Source: GYS-P2D sp964489125 (lineage in GTDB: Bacteria; Bacteroidota; Bacteroidia; Chitinophagales; Saprospiraceae). From it: DNA of 30,418 bases. Both the position numbers and the translations under genes were made by a program. The notes beneath the pieces were generated by a model. That model had not been told where the DNA came from and made no database searches. It saw only the letters and a program-made list of their open reading frames with translations. Position 1 is the stretch's first letter, and each line of letters opens with the position of its first letter. Of the stretch, positions 1 through 8,103 are shown piece by piece. The DNA lies in contig CAZAXY010000032.1 of assembly GCA_964489125.1 (NCBI GenBank), positions 1 through 30,418 of the forward strand. Reading direction: 5' to 3'.

Positions 1-763
1 CTGTAGGGTCTGAGGATGCCATATGGCTGACGTACCCCTTTACTGACAACCTGTGGTTGATTCTCAAGTCCTATAACTCCCTCTTTGTAGTCTTTTTCTC
101 GGTTGGAACCCGGGTCTATGTATTAATCCTGCACTATTAATCGAAGCCGCTCGCCACCTGCGAGAGTCACCGACCGCCAGACAGAGGTGTATCTGAATAG
201 ATACCTGGATAGGTGAGGGCAGGGGGATAGCTGAAAACATCCACCAGAGGTGGAAGCACTATTAAGCCCCCCTGGTCGGAGGGGACCGCAGGGCGAGCAC
301 AGGATCACAGGGAGCACGTCAGAGCTGTGTGCGCATGGATATTGATCCTTCGATATGAGTAGTGGAGAACAGCGCTGGCGAGTCGCAGCGAGAACCGCCA
401 AAAAAGTAAGGTCCGGCTGGACACACACTAAAAACTATGAATGGCTGTCTACTGCTGACGTAGGAGGTAGTAGTCTGTCATGCCACCTTTTTCGGGGGCA
501 GAGGGAGGTCCTGTCAGGGCGATATAGATCATGACAGTCGCAGCTGTGGCGACGCAGGAGTCATGGCTCGACTGGCGGGATGTATGTACAGAATCGTCCT
601 GACGCCATATAACCCAAGACTACATACAGCCGTAGAACGACATGTAGCGGCTGGTGACAAGAGGCATTCGCCTATACTATAAGGAGCGTATGCTCACACT
701 ATACATGCCTACGGCATGGGCCTCATCTCTCAATTGCTACTTTTATGTCCCATTGTGTGGTAG
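1..763. other. GC-richer non-coding region with a chain of hairpins
   Basis: I see no believable gene in these 763 bases. The composition is visibly richer in G and C than the coding DNA to the right. Perfect short inverted repeats follow each other along it: 150-164 (CTCGC/GCGAG), 189-204 (GTATCT/AGATAC, loop GAAT), 240-254 (TCCACC/GGTGGA, loop AGA), 269-284 (CCCCT/AGGGG), 373-390 (CGCTG/CAGCG), 511-537 (CTGTCA/TGACAG), 537-553 (GTCGC/GCGAC), 627-653 (CAGCCG/CGGCTG) and 704-718 (CATGCC/GGCATG). The last lies just past the stop of the minus-strand operon and could help end its transcript, though no T-tract follows. The rest could be a structured RNA, a single-strand origin or transfer region, or decayed cassette DNA. 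Nothing in the sequence chooses between these. Confidence 0.45.
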
Positions 764-2305
764 CTAGATTATAATCTTGAATTCGGGCTTGTCAGGAAAA
801 GGATAGACGCAGTCGTCAGTAGGGTTATTTCTATTAATATTAAGCTTTGAATAAAACATAGGATGTATAACACAATGGTCTTTTTCTGTAACAAACAATC
901 TGTCTTGTAAAGCAAATTCGAAGTCTGCAGTCACAAATTTTGAAGTTTCAGAGTTCTCTCTTTTTCTACCTATAACTCCAAGTTCCAGAAGCAGCTTAAT
1001 AAATTCCAATTGAGAGTATTCACCATCAGTCCAATATCCAGCAGTTCTTTTAGACGCTCTGTACAATGCCGAGCATTTGAATTGTATCGGCATACCTTCC
1101 AAAGCAGACACAATATCACCTGCATTAGGATAAACTGTCGAATATGAATTTAAGATTTCGTCACTTAAGTCGACCTCTGCATTTTTAACTGCTCTTCTTA
1201 TCGTTTCTTGGGAGAACTTTGGAAACTCTCCACGACGATCTGCCAAGATGGCAATATTGTTACAAACATATATAACCTGCCGCGGTCTCAAATGCGTATG
1301 CCTTAAAATATATGGAAAAGTATCTTCTTCAATTCCTCGAGTGTTCATGATTTTGGCTCCAAAATGTGGTATCCAGACTTTACTTAAGATATCTTTATAA
1401 GAGTCCCACTTTATATCCGATTGGTTATAATTAGAATAGTTATTTAACTTGAGAAACTTAAAAAATCTCCAACAGATAAGACGAAGTAAGTCTTTGGGAC
1501 GCCAGCACATATAAAGAGGATTCTTTATGTATTTCAATGAATTAGTTATATACTCTTCTTTTATGTATGGAAATATTTCATCTGCAATGCAAACTTTAAT
1601 ATGAAGGCCCTTTTTTGCGTATCTGTGACAAAATAACGAAGCGCTTTGTATTAACGCTGCAGTTATACACATTTCACTATCATTTCTTAGAGAGTACTTT
1701 TCTCTCGAATCTATCACTATGAATAAGGGATTCGTACTAAGTTTTTCTAAAACAACGTCCTGTGCCTTCTTAAAACGAGTCTCATCTGCTCTTTTCGTAA
1801 GCATTTCAATCATATCATCACCATGGCTTACATTATTTCTATTAAGTATACTTTTGAGGGTAAGTTTCATAAAGTTTACCAATGATGGATCTGTCGTGTC
1901 ATCAAAAATACCCAACCTAATTACAGATGAATATTGAGATAGCTTTTTGAAGACAATTTGCCAAATAATATAGTCCCATACCTTTACTAATTTTTGTACT
2001 TTTAGCTCTTGTCCTAAATCAATATTAGAGGCTATTTTATATAGTTCTGAATTATAACTTTCTGCAAATCCAAAATTAATAAAATCAGAATTAGGATATT
2101 TGTCTTGATAGAGTATATGTTGCAGCAATGATGACTTACCGCTTCCTCGTCGTCCTACGATAAGATAGGTTCTTGGATTAATTGCCTCTTCAACAAAATA
2201 GGTATACTCAAAGAAATATTCTTCCCACTTTTTTTCACCAAGTTGTTCAAATTCATCTTCAAAACTAACTTCACCGAAGGGTTGTAACTGGTTCTCTAAA
2301 TTCAT
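764..2305 (-). CDS. P-loop ATPase, last gene of a four-gene operon
   Basis: A 513-residue protein with a clear Walker A motif, GRRGSGKS at residues 51-58, placed after about 45 residues that would cap the nucleotide site. A hydrophobic strand ending in Asp199 (LFIVIDS) is the best Walker B candidate. The rest is a long, mostly helical C-terminal part with no catalytic domain I can name. The layout resembles bacterial KAP/STAND-like or Sll1717-type P-loop ATPases, which often act as switches in conflict systems; that assignment is inferred from the motif and length only. There is no signal peptide or membrane helix, so it should be cytosolic. It is the last gene of the operon, starting 53 bp after the secreted protein's stop. 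The ATG at 2305 is the natural start because Walker A needs the residues ahead of it. Confidence 0.75.
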   Translation of the reverse strand: MNLENQLQPFGEVSFEDEFEQLGEKKWEEYFFEYTYFVEEAINPRTYLIVGRRGSGKSSLLQHILYQDKYPNSDFINFGFAESYNSELYKIASNIDLGQELKVQKLVKVWDYIIWQIVFKKLSQYSSVIRLGIFDDTTDPSLVNFMKLTLKSILNRNNVSHGDDMIEMLTKRADETRFKKAQDVVLEKLSTNPLFIVIDSREKYSLRNDSEMCITAALIQSASLFCHRYAKKGLHIKVCIADEIFPYIKEEYITNSLKYIKNPLYMCWRPKDLLRLICWRFFKFLKLNNYSNYNQSDIKWDSYKDILSKVWIPHFGAKIMNTRGIEEDTFPYILRHTHLRPRQVIYVCNNIAILADRRGEFPKFSQETIRRAVKNAEVDLSDEILNSYSTVYPNAGDIVSALEGMPIQFKCSALYRASKRTAGYWTDGEYSQLEFIKLLLELGVIGRKRENSETSKFVTADFEFALQDRLFVTEKDHCVIHPMFYSKLNINRNNPTDDCVYPFPDKPEFKIII

Positions 2306-2358
2306 ATTTTATTAATCTCACATAATTCGATATATTATCTCCTATATCACTCAAAGTA

Positions 2359-4353
2359 TCAATCTCCAGCTCGTAAAGAGAACAGCGGAATATCAACTGA
2401 CAGGTTAAGAAACCACCTTGAAGCATCCACCGATTCTTCAATGTCTGTAGAAGTAATACGTCTCAATAAAGGCCCGTTCTGCCAGCCACCACTAAAGACT
2501 AAGGGGGTCTTAGGAATTCCAAGTGATGCCTGTACTCCGGGGGCTATAATGTTCTGAAGGGCAAATTCAGGTAAGTCTTCTGTATCAGGATTATTAAAGC
2601 GATAACTTACTACAGCACCTAAATCAACAATCGAAGGAAATATAGACAAAGAACTATTTTCTCCAAGACTCCATGAAAAGGCGACACCAATAGGCGCTGT
2701 AACTCCAAATGTAGTTTTATAACCCATTTCAGACAATACAAGTGAGTTTTGTAGATCCTGCATATTCAGTTTTTCTCCTCCCCCAAATACTCCAACATAT
2801 CCATTTAGTGCAATGTTCATACTTGTCGCACGCCTCTTTTGAACATATGATCCAACTGGCAAAGCGTATGCCTCTATTACTGAATTGATATCACCGCTAT
2901 TTTGACTACTCGCAATACCAGCCATGAATCCACCATAACGGACAAATTGCTTAACAAAATCTTTCTCTGAATCTTTTAACGTTAACTCCAAGAGTACATT
3001 TGCGTTAATTATCGCACCAGAATAGTTTCTCCTCTTTAAATCTATAGGAATCTTTACTGCTGACTCTAATGCATTCAATCCTTTGTAGACACTAGGCTGA
3101 CGATCAATACCTATAAAATTAACAATTGACTTACTTGAACTAAATAATGACGTTACAATGCCATAGTATAAGGAGGTTCTCTCCTCTGAATTCTTCTCTA
3201 TGAGTGGGTCTTTTAACTTTTCTACAAATCCATTTAACAACTCTCCTTGGTCTATGACATTCCTTAGAGTTCGCAAAAAATCACCCTTTAGATTTTGACG
3301 AGGAGCTCCAGGAGCATAAGTATTCAATAATTCAGCTATTTGTTGACCACCTATCTGTACATTGTTATTAACAAATAACTGAGAAAGCAATCCTAAGTAC
3401 AAGTCAGATCGAATTGGATCTCTTAGTATTTCTATAAAAGCATTGCTGCTTACATAAGATTCATCTGATTCATTCACTATTAATGAGTTAGATACTATTC
3501 CAATGCTTATCAAAGTATTTCTAATATCTCTCACATCTTTATCCTCTTCAGAAATAGTATCGGATAAATAGACATTCTTTTGTAATTCACTAATAGAGAG
3601 AATCGCTATTGAATCGAGTATTGTATGAATATCATTCTGATCAATAATCAGTTGACCTACATCTAAAAAATCCGCAGCCAAAGCCTTGTTGACATCTGTC
3701 ATCTTTTGGTTGCCATTAGATCTGATTAGTGAGGCAAGTCGAGATGACATTACATTTAAATCATTTGTAAATGAATTACGTAAAGAAGGTAAATACAACC
3801 TATAGTTGTAGATTTCATCACCAATATTATTCAAAGTGGCTGTGGACTCAGGGAATACTTGATCTAAATCACCGTCCTCAATTCTTTTCAATAATTTATT
3901 AAAGAATGCTATTTTAAGTTCTTCTTTTGTCCGTTCTACTAAAAAGCTGGCGAGACCATCTGCAATAACCGATATTCCGGGTAATTGGGTTGAGTTCAAA
4001 GAAGCCATACTAGGGCTCGCTATTTCACTACTGATTTCTATATCTTCCTGATCAGTAATTCCTGCAATGAATTCATCTTTCAGGTACTTGTCTAAATATG
4101 GATTTTGTTCAAAGTAATTGAATATAGTTTTTACATCCATAGTGCCCATATCAGGATCGTAATCTTTTATATAGACAGCTAATAGTTCCGCAACCCGCTC
4201 TCGATCACTTATATTAAAATCTGGGTCGTCTCCTAATAGCGTTCTCAGTTCAGCCACATCGTTCATTACTGGTAATGAGATTGAGGATTGACTATAACAG
4301 TAATTTGTGAGTAACAATATGGACCCAATGCAGAAAACTAAGATTTTTTTCAT
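2359..4353 (-). CDS. Secreted protein with barrel-like C-terminal region
   Basis: A 664-residue protein that begins with a typical Sec signal peptide (MKKILVFCIGSILLL), with likely cleavage before Gln22, a common pattern in Bacteroidota. Residues of roughly 30-500 are polar and mostly helical, with several LR- and FL-rich stretches. The final 170 or so residues alternate polar and hydrophobic positions, with Gly and aromatics (GYVGVFGGGEK, GVAFSWSLG, VVSYRF), as in outer-membrane beta-barrels. A periplasmic or outer-membrane place is therefore likely. I do not recognise a named family. Its ATG overlaps the protease stop by four bases (ATGA), so translation is probably coupled. The pairing with a cytosolic protease and an ATPase suggests it is the surface end of a system that crosses the envelope, which is an inference. 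Confidence 0.7.
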   Translation of the reverse strand: MKKILVFCIGSILLLTNYCYSQSSISLPVMNDVAELRTLLGDDPDFNISDRERVAELLAVYIKDYDPDMGTMDVKTIFNYFEQNPYLDKYLKDEFIAGITDQEDIEISSEIASPSMASLNSTQLPGISVIADGLASFLVERTKEELKIAFFNKLLKRIEDGDLDQVFPESTATLNNIGDEIYNYRLYLPSLRNSFTNDLNVMSSRLASLIRSNGNQKMTDVNKALAADFLDVGQLIIDQNDIHTILDSIAILSISELQKNVYLSDTISEEDKDVRDIRNTLISIGIVSNSLIVNESDESYVSSNAFIEILRDPIRSDLYLGLLSQLFVNNNVQIGGQQIAELLNTYAPGAPRQNLKGDFLRTLRNVIDQGELLNGFVEKLKDPLIEKNSEERTSLYYGIVTSLFSSSKSIVNFIGIDRQPSVYKGLNALESAVKIPIDLKRRNYSGAIINANVLLELTLKDSEKDFVKQFVRYGGFMAGIASSQNSGDINSVIEAYALPVGSYVQKRRATSMNIALNGYVGVFGGGEKLNMQDLQNSLVLSEMGYKTTFGVTAPIGVAFSWSLGENSSLSIFPSIVDLGAVVSYRFNNPDTEDLPEFALQNIIAPGVQASLGIPKTPLVFSGGWQNGPLLRRITSTDIEESVDASRWFLNLSVDIPLFSLRAGD

Positions 4354-5492
4354 TGTAGTTGATTTAAAAATTTCGAAACCGTGAATATTTTGTTGGGTGG
4401 TTTATACCTATATAACTTTTGAACTATATAACTCAACCTTGACTTGTCTACCTTAGATAGTATTAATGCCAAATAGGAAGACATTATAACTGCGGCACAA
4501 CTTGAACTTCCAAACCCTGAACCATCTGGCATTACAACCTTTGAGTTTTCGATTCGAAAGTTTATATCGTCATAAAAAAGACTATTATCTATAATTGATC
4601 CATCTTTATAGGAGAAAGAACTAACTGCTAAAACATTATCACATTGAGCAGGTACTATATGTTCCCAATCAGATCGATTTTTATTACCTCCAGCACAAAT
4701 GATTATTCCTGTTTTTGAGAAGTCATTTATTGCTTGCTGTAGAAGCAGGTATGTCTCATCAGTTATGCGTTTTCTATCTAATGCCTGGCTTATATTAACT
4801 ATATGAACGCCTTCTTGCTTACATTTCTTTATAGCCGAAATTAACCTTTTAACAATTATTTCATAATCTCTACTATATGTGGGTTTGATCTGGAAAAAGA
4901 ATAAATCAATTTGTGGCGAAAGTCCAATGAAAGACATGGAACAATATTTCATTAGAGCTAAGCACTTCCCTCCATGATTCATATCATCGATATAAGGCTC
5001 ACCATACTTTTTTTCATCAGCCCCGTATCTATAGTCAAACTTATAATCAGCTATATTATCAAATCCTCTTCTATATCCACTGTCTAAAACAGCAACACGA
5101 ATATTCGCTCCAAATATCTTGTGTTTCCAAAAAAGCTCAATTATGTTATTGTTTATTACTGGTTCTGGTAAAGTAAAGCGTGCTAAACGACTCAGATCTA
5201 TTGTTGACACGTCTATTTGAGGTTGACTCACAAATACTCGAGCCTCCGAGGTAAGCTGATTGTAACCTATATCAGTACTCCCATACCAGTAGTACCAACC
5301 ATTTTGACAAGTGTACCACAGGTTGGAAGTGACTGCATGACCTCTGATTCGGTGCGTTCTACTTTGTCCTTGTATAGGATTGGCCTCAACTTCTATTGAT
5401 TCACCTGAATTTATATAACCAATTTCTGTCTGAATCATTGAATTCAGATTCCGTCGGATGTAGGTGTCTTCCAGAAATTCGACTTCTATCAT
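4350..5492 (-). CDS. SH3-like domain plus subtilisin-family (S8) serine protease
   Basis: This 380-residue protein has an N-terminal beta-rich segment of about 80 residues resembling a bacterial SH3 domain (ending NGWYYWYGS), then a subtilase domain. The catalytic set is visible: Asp137 in VAVLDSGY, His173 in NHGGKCLAL, the oxyanion Asn270 in ICAGGN, and Ser331 in GSSSCAAV, where the usual motif is GTSMAAP. The Pro after the Ser motif is replaced by Val. There is no signal peptide or propeptide, so unlike most subtilases it should act inside the cell. It overlaps the upstream membrane-protein stop by one base and the downstream ATG by four, so three genes are translationally linked. An intracellular protease next to an ATPase is the arrangement seen in several bacterial conflict systems, but the target here is unknown. 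Confidence 0.85.
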   Translation of the reverse strand: MIEVEFLEDTYIRRNLNSMIQTEIGYINSGESIEVEANPIQGQSRTHRIRGHAVTSNLWYTCQNGWYYWYGSTDIGYNQLTSEARVFVSQPQIDVSTIDLSRLARFTLPEPVINNNIIELFWKHKIFGANIRVAVLDSGYRRGFDNIADYKFDYRYGADEKKYGEPYIDDMNHGGKCLALMKYCSMSFIGLSPQIDLFFFQIKPTYSRDYEIIVKRLISAIKKCKQEGVHIVNISQALDRKRITDETYLLLQQAINDFSKTGIIICAGGNKNRSDWEHIVPAQCDNVLAVSSFSYKDGSIIDNSLFYDDINFRIENSKVVMPDGSGFGSSSCAAVIMSSYLALILSKVDKSRLSYIVQKLYRYKPPNKIFTVSKFLNQLQ

Positions 5493-6856
5493 CAGCCCAC
5501 AATTTTATTATTTGAGATTGTTGAGAAAGTACCTTTCTGACTAACTACGGGCCCAGAATGACCATGCGCAGGAATCTGATTAGTATCACTTCCTACTTCT
5601 GGACGTTTCCCCGTATTGCGGATATTTACTAATAAGACCAGCAGATCAAACCAAAAGTTAGCTCCTAAAGAAATAGCCAGAGCCGTTATAAAGAAGCCAA
5701 GAAACTTGTTGGGGTTATCCCAAGCATGGCCACCTGCATGATAGATGAACAAACTCGGTCTAAAGTTTTTGTCATCATCAAGGGAACTCTCAATAATACT
5801 TTCGTCCCAACCTATTCCCAAATAACCGCTTGATGGATTGATTTGACTGTCTACAAGATCAACCAATGAAGCATTTAAAGCTTTAATTCTCTCACTATCA
5901 AGCCCAAGTTGCTTTATGCTATCCTGTTCATCGTTGAAATTTTTGAATTGATTTGAATTCAGGTAAGACTCAGCAATTCTTACTGCATTTTCTCTTGCTA
6001 TAGGGTCGGATGATAAATGGTTGAATGTGGCTATAGTATCAGCATTGGTTATGAAAGCAATTACGAAGCCTATAAGAATTAAGTAAAGTTGTACTTTTCT
6101 CTTAAACCAACCACGTGCCCTCCCCATATAATCCTCGTAGCTTCTGTACAGTTCATTTTTGGCAACTTCGATTTCTATATCACTCGAACTTCTGTCATGA
6201 CTAAATTCGGCTGTGACAATACTAATATTTCTACTTATAGCATCATCACTTATGCTCTTGAGCTTTAGTTTATTCTCATACCAACCTAAGTTGTCGGCTA
6301 CCAAAGCCTGGTTCCTTACTCTCCTTTCTAAAAATCTTCCAATAGGTTCAAATATCTCAAAACTCAAACTCTTCCACCAGAAGTATCGATTCAGGGCTTC
6401 TGAATTCAAATTAGGATTTGGATCATACTTCTCAATCTTCCTACGAATTACATCGTTCTCAAATGGGTTGAGCAACTTGATATTATCCTTGAGTATTCCA
6501 GTATCGACAACTTTGGTTGTTTCACATTTTGTCTGGTTTTCTAATTCTTGCTTGGCTTTATACAAATCTTGAATGATCGCTATGAGATGATCTTTTGATA
6601 GGTATGAAGGATATCTCTTTATCCAAAGACTTGAGCTCATTAATTTCTTGTACGACTGATTTACGGTCTTCAGATAAATCATGAAAACGAACCTTTCTTT
6701 GGGTGTTTCAAATCCAATAAATCTTGCCAGTGCAGTAATCAATACTTTGCCACGCAAGGATATTAAACTACTTATCAGCTCTTGAATTATTGAGGCAAAT
6801 AAGCTCAATAGTACGAACATGAAAAACAATCCAATGAATACATCAAGAAATACCAT
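5492..6856 (-). CDS. Conserved inner-membrane protein, first gene of the protease operon
   Basis: A 454-residue protein with three clear hydrophobic segments: residues about 3-30 (starting MVFLDVFIGLFFMFVLLSLF), about 253-275 (LYLILIGFVIAFITNAD) and about 380-412 (ALAISLGANFWFDLLVLLVN). Between the first two lies a large charged, helical cytoplasmic domain; between the last two, a shorter loop that should be periplasmic. The motif SLGANFWFDLL near the end is one I associate with an unnamed family of conserved membrane proteins whose first helix is followed by an LRGK-type positively charged turn, as here (SLRGKVLITAL). It is the first gene of the operon; the gap to the upstream nuclease gene is 130 bp and may hold the operon promoter. 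It probably anchors the system in the membrane, which is inferred from the context. Confidence 0.75.
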   Translation of the reverse strand: MVFLDVFIGLFFMFVLLSLFASIIQELISSLISLRGKVLITALARFIGFETPKERFVFMIYLKTVNQSYKKLMSSSLWIKRYPSYLSKDHLIAIIQDLYKAKQELENQTKCETTKVVDTGILKDNIKLLNPFENDVIRRKIEKYDPNPNLNSEALNRYFWWKSLSFEIFEPIGRFLERRVRNQALVADNLGWYENKLKLKSISDDAISRNISIVTAEFSHDRSSSDIEIEVAKNELYRSYEDYMGRARGWFKRKVQLYLILIGFVIAFITNADTIATFNHLSSDPIARENAVRIAESYLNSNQFKNFNDEQDSIKQLGLDSERIKALNASLVDLVDSQINPSSGYLGIGWDESIIESSLDDDKNFRPSLFIYHAGGHAWDNPNKFLGFFITALAISLGANFWFDLLVLLVNIRNTGKRPEVGSDTNQIPAHGHSGPVVSQKGTFSTISNNKIVG

Positions 6857-6986
6857 ATTCTAAGGATGATGTTTACTAAAAAAGTCCGACTGAAATATCG
6901 AATATTTGAGCCCTATAACTTTTCTTATGTTAAATAGGCAATTTTTTGGTCTTGTGTTTATCAAAATGTTGAGTGCATATTGTGAT

Positions 6987-7829
6987 CTAATTGATGACTT
7001 CAAAATATAGTAGATTGTGGTCTGAATAATCTTCTATCCACTTATCCTTAGCAGCTTGATCTGCACTGTCTGACCATCCTCTGATATCTACTGAAGCAGT
7101 TGTGCCATGTCGTGTGAATGATTGAAATGTCAGGTGTTCAGCGGCGATAACATGATCTAAGTCACTATCAGGAATAGATGATGAAGATCCATTACTCCAC
7201 GTCTTAGGATAAGTCTTATCTAAGAGAAGCATATCGTAATAGCGCTCGGCTCTATATGATATACGGTCTATCTCCATTTCAGCAGAGATGTTTCTATCCA
7301 AGTTCTTTATATCCATTCCCATGGTATTAAGATCTCCCATCACAATGAAATTGGCTTGTTGAGCACCGCCTGCCTTTTTTAGCGTATTTATGAATTTTAT
7401 GGACTTGTTGATGATATCATCTCTCAGCCCAAAGCTACGTGGGTCTTTAGCGCTCTTAGTATGCAGAAATAGAAGTGGGTAATGCTCGTCGTTTATTGTA
7501 AGTGTAAGAATTGCTCCGGGTCTTAAAGAACTCACCCCCGATTTGAACGCTAGCTTCTGCGTAAAGAAAGCACTTATTCCATGTCTTACACCAACAAGGA
7601 TTTCTTGGACTTGAGGTCCTTCAGTAATATGAAATGTATAATTAGGCATCTTCGATACGATCTCAAGGAAGATATCTCCACCCTCTATCTCGTATAGTGC
7701 AATAACATCTGGATCTTGGTCTTTGATGAACTTGACAACACGTTTACATCTCGCATCAACCCCTGTTGAGTCTATGCTTTTTTTGAAATGTTCTACATTC
7801 CAAGATATACATGAAAAGAGTTTAGGCAT
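6987..7829 (-). CDS. Endonuclease/exonuclease/phosphatase-fold hydrolase
   Basis: A 280-residue enzyme of the Mg-dependent EEP (DNase I-like) superfamily. Every key motif is present: Asn11 in SWNVEH, Glu47 in DVIALYEIEG, His123 in LHTKS, Asp166 and Asn168 in GDLN, Asp225-His226 in SDLDHV and Asp270-His271 in YSDHNLL. It has no signal peptide, so it should act in the cytoplasm on nucleic acid or a phosphoester metabolite; the superfamily is too broad to say which. The gene lies 130 bp upstream of the protease operon on the same strand, so it may be its first member or a separate unit. It is divergent from the amidohydrolase across 274 bp. A nuclease next to a protease/ATPase module fits an effector role, but this is an inference. 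Confidence 0.85.
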   Translation of the reverse strand: MPKLFSCISWNVEHFKKSIDSTGVDARCKRVVKFIKDQDPDVIALYEIEGGDIFLEIVSKMPNYTFHITEGPQVQEILVGVRHGISAFFTQKLAFKSGVSSLRPGAILTLTINDEHYPLLFLHTKSAKDPRSFGLRDDIINKSIKFINTLKKAGGAQQANFIVMGDLNTMGMDIKNLDRNISAEMEIDRISYRAERYYDMLLLDKTYPKTWSNGSSSSIPDSDLDHVIAAEHLTFQSFTRHGTTASVDIRGWSDSADQAAKDKWIEDYSDHNLLYFEVIN

Positions 7830-8103
7830 GATGCAAAAGGTTGATTCAAAATTGAATATAATGAAACTGCACTAAAAAGCAACAAAGCCTATCTGCAAAA
7901 AAAAGATCAATATCTGGTGAAATAGATCATTACTTTCATTTGACAATCAGAGAGTTACGTTTAAATCATATGGATAAATATGAGGAATCTCTAAAAAATT
8001 AACCTCATTAGTTTTATCCTCTAATCGAATCTTTAAATACTTAGACTGATTTATCTGAGTTGTTAACTTTAGTTGTTAATATCAACGATCAAAACTGCAT
8101 CAT
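7830..8103. promoter_or_regulatory. Divergent promoter region between nuclease and amidohydrolase genes
   Basis: This 274-bp AT-rich gap separates two divergent genes and must hold the amidohydrolase promoter and probably that of the nuclease. The octamer GTTGTTAA occurs twice in direct orientation, at 8059-8066 and 8072-8079, thirteen bases apart and about 30 bases before the amidohydrolase ATG. This spacing is near one helical turn and could be a regulator site. I could not place a convincing Bacteroidota -33/-7 pair. Confidence 0.35.

Noticed and set aside
123..428. A 101-codon minus-strand open frame in the left non-coding region
   Set aside because: Its composition (many Cys, Arg, Ser and Pro), lack of domain pattern and overlap with several hairpins make it a chance frame in GC-rich DNA.
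620..653. Interleaved stems CTACAT/ATGTAG and CAGCCG/CGGCTG read as a pseudoknot
   Set aside because: There is no base between the two 3' arms, so the loop crossing the first stem would have zero length. The two stems can only be alternatives.
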